NCBI RefSeq assembly: GCF_025566965.1 | Contig: NZ_JAOQJL010000007.1 | Span: 62,001 to 126,000, forward strand | Direction: 5' to 3' | Length of the DNA stretch: 64,000 nt | DNA from: Blautia_A ammoniilytica | Lineage (GTDB): Bacteria > Bacillota > Clostridia > Lachnospirales > Lachnospiraceae | Shown: positions 59,530-64,000 of the stretch, piece by piece | Position numbering within the stretch: position 1 is the stretch's first letter | How the letters are laid out: each line of letters starts with the position of its first letter | The notes under the pieces: model-generated | What the model was told of the DNA's origin: nothing | The model's database searches: none | Seen by the model: the letters and a program-made list of their open reading frames with translations, nothing else | Position numbers and translations under genes: made by a program

Positions 59530-60800
59530 AAGTGATTAACAAACGACCAGCTTCGGTCTTACAAAAGAAAAGGGTTTGTGCTTATGCCAGAGTTTCCACA
59601 GACAGCAGAAGACAGGAAGACTCTCTTGAAAACCAGATGGAAACTTATGAGAGAATGATTACCGGAAATCCGGAATATGAATTTATCGGAGTATTTGCTG
59701 ATCAGGGCATATCCGGTTATTGTGAGAACCGCCCACAGTTCCAGAGAATGATGGAAAAGGCAAGGGCAGGAGAGATTGACTTAATTATTACAAAATCCAT
59801 ATCGAGGTTTGCTAGAAATACCGTCACCGTTCTAAAGTTCGCAAGGGAACTGAAGGAACTGGGTGTCGGTATTTTTTTTGAAGAACAGAACATTAACACT
59901 CTATCAGGGGACGGTGAGATGATGCTTGCCGTCCTCGCTTCTTTTGCACAGGAAGAAAGCAGAAGCATGAGTGAAAACAATAAATGGTCCATTCGGAAGA
60001 AGTTTGAGAGAGGAGAAGTGATGATTACCACATCCCGCTTCCTCGGTTATGACAAAAACGAATATGGAGATTTGATTGTGAACAGAAAGGAAGCGGAAAT
60101 TGTCAGTCTGACTTTTGACCTTTATCTGCTGAATGTCGGCTCGTCAAGGATTGGGGAGCTGCTTGATTACCTGGGCGTGAAAACAGTGACGGGAACAACA
60201 TGGGAGAGCGGGACCATCAATGGGATGCTTTGCAATGAAAAGTACAAAGGGGATTTTCATCTGCAGAAGTATTACACCCCTGAAAACAAAAGAAACCATA
60301 CAAGGAAAAACAACGGAGAAGTGCAGAGTTATTACATTTCGGAAAATCACGAACCAATTGTATCGCCGGAGGTATGGGAAAAGGTGCAGGAAGTCAGGGA
60401 ACAGAGAAAGCGTGACAGGAATATCGGGCAGGACAGCACAATGAAGTTCCAAAACCGCTATCCCTTAAGCGGAATGCTGATTTGCCCTTACTGCGGAAAA
60501 ACACTCCGGCGCAGACAGGTTTACAAGAAGAAAATCCAATGGCTTTGCAGTACCTACATTGAAAAAGGAGTCAAGGCATGTAAAGGGATAAGGATTGATG
60601 ATGCCGAATTGCAAGGTTTGAACATTACGGAACAGACAGTGATTGAGGAGGTGGTTAAAAATGGCAAGAAACATTACTGTTATACCAGCAAAGCAGATTT
60701 TGACTGCGGAATCAGGAACAGCACAGTCAGTGCAGAAATTGAAGATGGCAGCGTACTGCCGAGTGTCAACCGACCAAGAAGAACAGTTATTAAGCTATGA
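59520..60800 (+). CDS. Large serine recombinase 1
   Basis: The 426-residue enzyme has the catalytic N-terminal domain (VCAYARVSTDSRRQEDSLENQ with the nucleophile Ser; ITKSISRFARNTVTVLKFAREL), a recombinase domain and a zinc ribbon (MLICPYCGKTLRRRQ, WLCSTYIEKGVKACKG). It likely integrates or excises the prophage. GTG start inside the end of the truncated recombinase gene. Its last 46 codons overlap recombinase 2 in another frame. Confidence 0.92.
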   Translation: MRVKVINKRPASVLQKKRVCAYARVSTDSRRQEDSLENQMETYERMITGNPEYEFIGVFADQGISGYCENRPQFQRMMEKARAGEIDLIITKSISRFARNTVTVLKFARELKELGVGIFFEEQNINTLSGDGEMMLAVLASFAQEESRSMSENNKWSIRKKFERGEVMITTSRFLGYDKNEYGDLIVNRKEAEIVSLTFDLYLLNVGSSRIGELLDYLGVKTVTGTTWESGTINGMLCNEKYKGDFHLQKYYTPENKRNHTRKNNGEVQSYYISENHEPIVSPEVWEKVQEVREQRKRDRNIGQDSTMKFQNRYPLSGMLICPYCGKTLRRRQVYKKKIQWLCSTYIEKGVKACKGIRIDDAELQGLNITEQTVIEEVVKNGKKHYCYTSKADFDCGIRNSTVSAEIEDGSVLPSVNRPRRTVIKL

Positions 60801-62079
60801 GAATCAGGTCAATTATTACACAAATTATATTAGCGAAAATCCTCTTTATGAATATGCAGGGACTTATGCGGATGAAGGAATTTCGGGAACCAATACCAAA
60901 AAGAGGGATGAATTCAACCGCATGATTGCTGATTGCAGGGCGGGGAAAATAGACATGATTATTACCAAGTCCATTTCCCGATTCGCAAGAAATACGCTGG
61001 ACTGCTTGAACTATGTGCGAGAATTGAAAGATTTAGGGATAGGGATTATTTTTGAAAAGGAAAATATCAATACCCTCGATGCAAAGGGCGAAGTGCTGCT
61101 GACCATTCTTTCCTCACTGGCACAGGATGAGAGCCGGTCCATTTCAGAGAACTGCACATGGGGAATCCGTAGAAGGTTTGAAACAGGAAAACACAAAATG
61201 AGTACAAAGCGTTTTCTTGGCTACGATACGGATGAAACGGGGAAGCTGGTAATCAACAGGACACAGGAGCCGATTGTAATTCGGTTGTATCAGGAATTCC
61301 TGGACGGAAAAACAACCGATTACATCAAGAGGATTTTTGAACGAGAAGGCGTGAAAAATTGGGATGGCGGTACGAAGTGGCAGTCCACAACCTTAATGAG
61401 TATGTTGGAAAATGAAAAATACAAGGGTGATGCCTTGCTGCAGAAAAGTTATACGGTGGATTTCCTCACCAAGAAACGGACGCAGAACAAAGGGGAAATT
61501 CAGATGTTTTATGTGGAGGATGACCATGATGCCATCATTTCAAAGCGGATATGGGAATGTGTACAGCTTGAAATAAAACGCAGGAAAAAGTATCTGGAGG
61601 AGCATGGGACAAACTCCTATTCCCACCGGCCGGAAAGCAATCCATTTGCATCCAAGATAATTTGTGGAGACTGCAATAAGGTTTTTGCACGGAAAGGCTG
61701 GCGGAGCAGCACGGGTGTTGACCGTAAGGTATGGCAATGCAGTGAACGGTACAAGGTCAAAGGAGTCATGGGATGTGTCAATCGCCATGTGGAGGAAGAA
61801 ACGCTGATAAAGGCTTATCTGATGGCTTGGAACGCATTGGTGGAGAACCGAGAGGATTTCATGGAGCAGTGGACAGAACAGCTGCAGAGCGAGAACCTAT
61901 TGGAAGGTTATCGGGCAGAGAAGTTCATAGAATACACCGATGGAGCAGAACCTCTGACAGAGATGGATACGGACTTCATGCTGAAAACACTGGACCACAT
62001 CAAGGTTTTTGAGGATGGAACATTGTTGGTGGTGTTCCTGGACGGAATGGAGATTGAATGTAAAAATGAAGAAGAGTAA
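60661..62079 (+). CDS. Large serine recombinase 2
   Basis: The 472-residue enzyme has KMAAYCRVSTDQEEQLLSYENQ (nucleophile Ser), ITKSISRFARNTLDCLNYVREL, a recombinase domain with GTKWQSTTLMSMLENEKYKGDALLQ, and a zinc ribbon (KIICGDCNKVFARKGWRS, WQCSERYKVKGVMGCVN). Start 60661 follows GAGGAGGTGG; an upstream TTG was rejected. Two active-looking recombinases may act together or at different sites. It is the last gene before the element boundary. Confidence 0.92.
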   Translation: MARNITVIPAKQILTAESGTAQSVQKLKMAAYCRVSTDQEEQLLSYENQVNYYTNYISENPLYEYAGTYADEGISGTNTKKRDEFNRMIADCRAGKIDMIITKSISRFARNTLDCLNYVRELKDLGIGIIFEKENINTLDAKGEVLLTILSSLAQDESRSISENCTWGIRRRFETGKHKMSTKRFLGYDTDETGKLVINRTQEPIVIRLYQEFLDGKTTDYIKRIFEREGVKNWDGGTKWQSTTLMSMLENEKYKGDALLQKSYTVDFLTKKRTQNKGEIQMFYVEDDHDAIISKRIWECVQLEIKRRKKYLEEHGTNSYSHRPESNPFASKIICGDCNKVFARKGWRSSTGVDRKVWQCSERYKVKGVMGCVNRHVEEETLIKAYLMAWNALVENREDFMEQWTEQLQSENLLEGYRAEKFIEYTDGAEPLTEMDTDFMLKTLDHIKVFEDGTLLVVFLDGMEIECKNEEE

Positions 62080-62087
62080 GAAAAGAT

Positions 62088-62124
62088 GCCGATTGGGAGT
62101 TGCGATTCCTGATCGGCTTTTTTT
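62088..62124 (+). terminator. Terminator after the recombinase genes
   Basis: GCCGAT (62088-62093) pairs with ATCGGC (62112-62117), followed by seven T. Confidence 0.85.
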
Positions 62125-62139
62125 CTTGTTCTTTTGAAG

Positions 62140-62171
62140 ATGGTAAAATAAATGGGAATATGGTAAAATAA
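62140..62171. repeat. Short direct repeat in the AT-rich spacer next to the recombinases
   Basis: ATGGTAAAATAA occurs at 62140-62151 and again at 62160-62171, 20 bases apart. The spacer 62125-62280 is AT-rich and carries no ORF. It is where an attachment site or the KAP gene promoter would lie. Confidence 0.4.
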
Positions 62172-62280
62172 TGTAGAAATTAAGGTGTTGAGTATTTTTA
62201 ATATATATAATTATACAAACCGTTACTTGCTACAGTTATTAGTGAGGATATGAATTGAAATTAATGAAGGGGTTGAAGAT

Positions 62281-64000
62281 ATGATTTTATCTGATAATGA
62301 AACCAAAGTTGATTTACTTAATAATGAAGCAATAGCAAAGACAATAGTTTCTCTTATTAAGGATAGTAAAGAACAACCGATTTCTATCGGTATTCATGGG
62401 GACTGGGGTGCTGGTAAATCCAGCATTCTTGAAATGGTAGAAAATGAAGTGAAACTGGCTTCTTCAGTGTCAGGAAAGAAGTATTCTTGTATCCGATTTA
62501 ACGGTTGGAAACACCAGGGATTTGAAGACTCAAAAGTAGCTTTGATGAGTTCTATTATTTCAGAGCTTGAGAAGAAAGAGAAACTTGGCGTTAAGTCTGG
62601 GGAAATATTAAAAAAACTGTGGAAAAATATAAATTGGATGACTGTTGCTAAGACTGCGGGTAAAACCGCTTTAGGAATTGCGACAGGTACAGCACCGCTT
62701 ACGTTATTATCTTCAACAATGGATATTTTAAAATCAACCGTAACTACAGAAGAGGGAATTGCTGGAGCAATTGAATCTATTGGAGGTTATTTAAGTGACG
62801 CAAAAATCACAGAGGACATATCAAGTAATAAAGAATTTTCAGAGTTTCAGGAAAATTTTGCCGAACTGCTAGAAGATGCAGCTATTGAGAAACTTATTGT
62901 TTTAATTGATGATCTTGACAGATGTTTACCTGATGTGGCGATTAATACGTTAGAGGCTGTAAGACTGTTTATGTTTACGGAAAAAACAGCATTTGTAATT
63001 GCAGCAGACGAGGGAATGATTCGCTATGCGGTTAAAAAACATTTTCCCGATGCAACAGATGAAAATAAGTTTAATGCAGGTGAGGCCTTTGCAAATAAGT
63101 ATTTGGAAAAGTTGATTCAAGTTCCGTTTAGAATTCCAGCATTAGGTGAGGTAGAAGCGTGTATATACATAATGCTTCTTATGGTGGGTTCTGTTTTGCC
63201 AGATGAAAATGAAAACTATAAAAAGCTGAGAGAAGAGGGATTATCTAGAATCAGAAAGCCTTGGAATGTAGAAAGTCTTACGGTTGATGACGTGAAAGAA
63301 ATTCTTGGAAATGATTATGAAAAGTCATCGAAGGAAGTATTAATTGCCACTCAAATATGCCATTTATTAGCACAAAATACAGATGGAAATCCTAGAAAGA
63401 TAAAAAGGTTTGTAAATATGCTCTTGTTACGTTATGAGATTGCTAAGAATCGTGGCTTTGGAGACGAACTGGAACTTGCGATTTTGGCAAAGATGATGTT
63501 GGCAGAATACTATGAACCAGATTTTTATAAGGCATTACCTAATCATTTGGATTCTGAAGGGAAATGGGATGAAGTTCCTGAAATACTAGCTGATATAAAA
63601 ACTATGGTCGAAGATAAGAAAACAGTAGAAGCAAAAGAGCGATGGTATGATTTAAACAAGATTTGGAAGTGGATTACTACAGAACCAGAAATTACAGATA
63701 AGGACTTAAGACCGTATTATTATGCATGTAAAGAAAAAATGGATTATTTTTCAGGTAAAACTTCTAAAAATGATCTATCAGAAATAGTTGAGCTACTTTT
63801 TAGAGATGAAATGATTATTGTAGGTCGTGTTGAAGATTTGAAAAATTTGACAAATCAAGAATCAGATCAAGTGTTCGGAATTGTTGCTCAAAAAATTATG
63901 GAAAAAGGGCAATTTGATATGAAACCAAAAGGGATTGATGGTTTGATTGTATTGGTACAGAATAAGCCGGAACTCCGTAAAAGTTTAGTTGATTTTATAG
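62281..64000 (+). CDS. KAP-family P-loop NTPase, QatA-like (3' end outside window)
   Basis: At least 573 codons are open to the window end. Walker A is GIHGDWGAGKSSILEM (near residue 38-53) and Walker B is LIVLIDDLDRCLPD (near 206-219), both classic KAP ATPase signatures. The start MILSDNETKVDLLNNEAI fits the QatA-type ATPases I recall from Qat antiphage systems. No transmembrane pair is obvious in the insert region, though GIATGTAPLTLLSS is hydrophobic. AAGGGG lies 8 bases upstream of ATG. Base composition is more AT-rich than the prophage, suggesting separate transfer. Whether qatB, qatC and qatD follow is beyond the window. Confidence 0.75.
   Translation, partial: MILSDNETKVDLLNNEAIAKTIVSLIKDSKEQPISIGIHGDWGAGKSSILEMVENEVKLASSVSGKKYSCIRFNGWKHQGFEDSKVALMSSIISELEKKEKLGVKSGEILKKLWKNINWMTVAKTAGKTALGIATGTAPLTLLSSTMDILKSTVTTEEGIAGAIESIGGYLSDAKITEDISSNKEFSEFQENFAELLEDAAIEKLIVLIDDLDRCLPDVAINTLEAVRLFMFTEKTAFVIAADEGMIRYAVKKHFPDATDENKFNAGEAFANKYLEKLIQVPFRIPALGEVEACIYIMLLMVGSVLPDENENYKKLREEGLSRIRKPWNVESLTVDDVKEILGNDYEKSSKEVLIATQICHLLAQNTDGNPRKIKRFVNMLLLRYEIAKNRGFGDELELAILAKMMLAEYYEPDFYKALPNHLDSEGKWDEVPEILADIKTMVEDKKTVEAKERWYDLNKIWKWITTEPEITDKDLRPYYYACKEKMDYFSGKTSKNDLSEIVELLFRDEMIIVGRVEDLKNLTNQESDQVFGIVAQKIMEKGQFDMKPKGIDGLIVLVQNKPELRKSLVDFI

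Overview
The window comes from a low-GC Gram-positive anaerobe, most likely a Clostridia/Lachnospiraceae gut bacterium. The evidence is the tig-clpP-clpX-lon gene order, strong AGGAGG ribosome-binding sites, and cargo families typical of that group. No rRNA, tRNA or CRISPR array was seen.

Region 1 (1-7700) is ordinary chromosome. A leftward proteostasis cluster (tig, clpP, clpX, lon, the last cut by the window edge) is followed by a DJ-1/PfpI protein, a CYTH-domain protein and proC. Region 2 (7766-9423) is an apparently intact IS1182-family element with 15-bp perfect terminal inverted repeats.

Region 3 (9598-20403) is a beta-lactam-responsive island. A PBP2a-like transpeptidase, three tandem paralogous secreted proteins and a membrane-anchored Asp-box protein run rightward. 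blaR1 and blaI run leftward and converge on them at a shared terminator. Six copies of a BlaI-type operator (TTAC-N4-GTAA inside AAATCTTAC...TGTAATA) sit in the two control regions. The layout says BlaR1 senses beta-lactam, BlaI is removed, and the low-affinity PBP and its accessory proteins are made.

Region 4 (20463-62079) is a near-complete tailed prophage of the HK97/siphovirus type. In order it has: an XRE repressor; a leader-peptide/hairpin unit with a DUF3825 gene; a replication module (DUF2800, DUF2815, family A DNA polymerase, VapE-type helicase, VRR-NUC nuclease, SNF2 helicase); a sigma-like regulator; a MazF-like toxin; HNH nuclease and probable cos site; two DNA methyltransferases; and an amidoligase/gamma-glutamylcyclotransferase cassette. 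The packaging, head and tail genes follow, with a textbook -1 frameshift signal in the tail chaperone gene. A GH18-domain tail protein, holin, bifunctional lysin and three overlapping serine-recombinase genes complete it; the first recombinase has lost its catalytic serine.

Region 5 (62281-64000) is the start of a KAP-family P-loop ATPase gene cut by the window edge. It lies directly beyond the recombinases and could be the first gene (qatA) of a Qat-type antiphage system.

The most unusual item is the amidoligase cassette (36584-39087). The amidoligase and the protein encoded just before it share a gapless 39-residue C-terminal module. A gamma-glutamylcyclotransferase follows, and the first gene's ribosome-binding site lies inside a 13-bp perfect hairpin.
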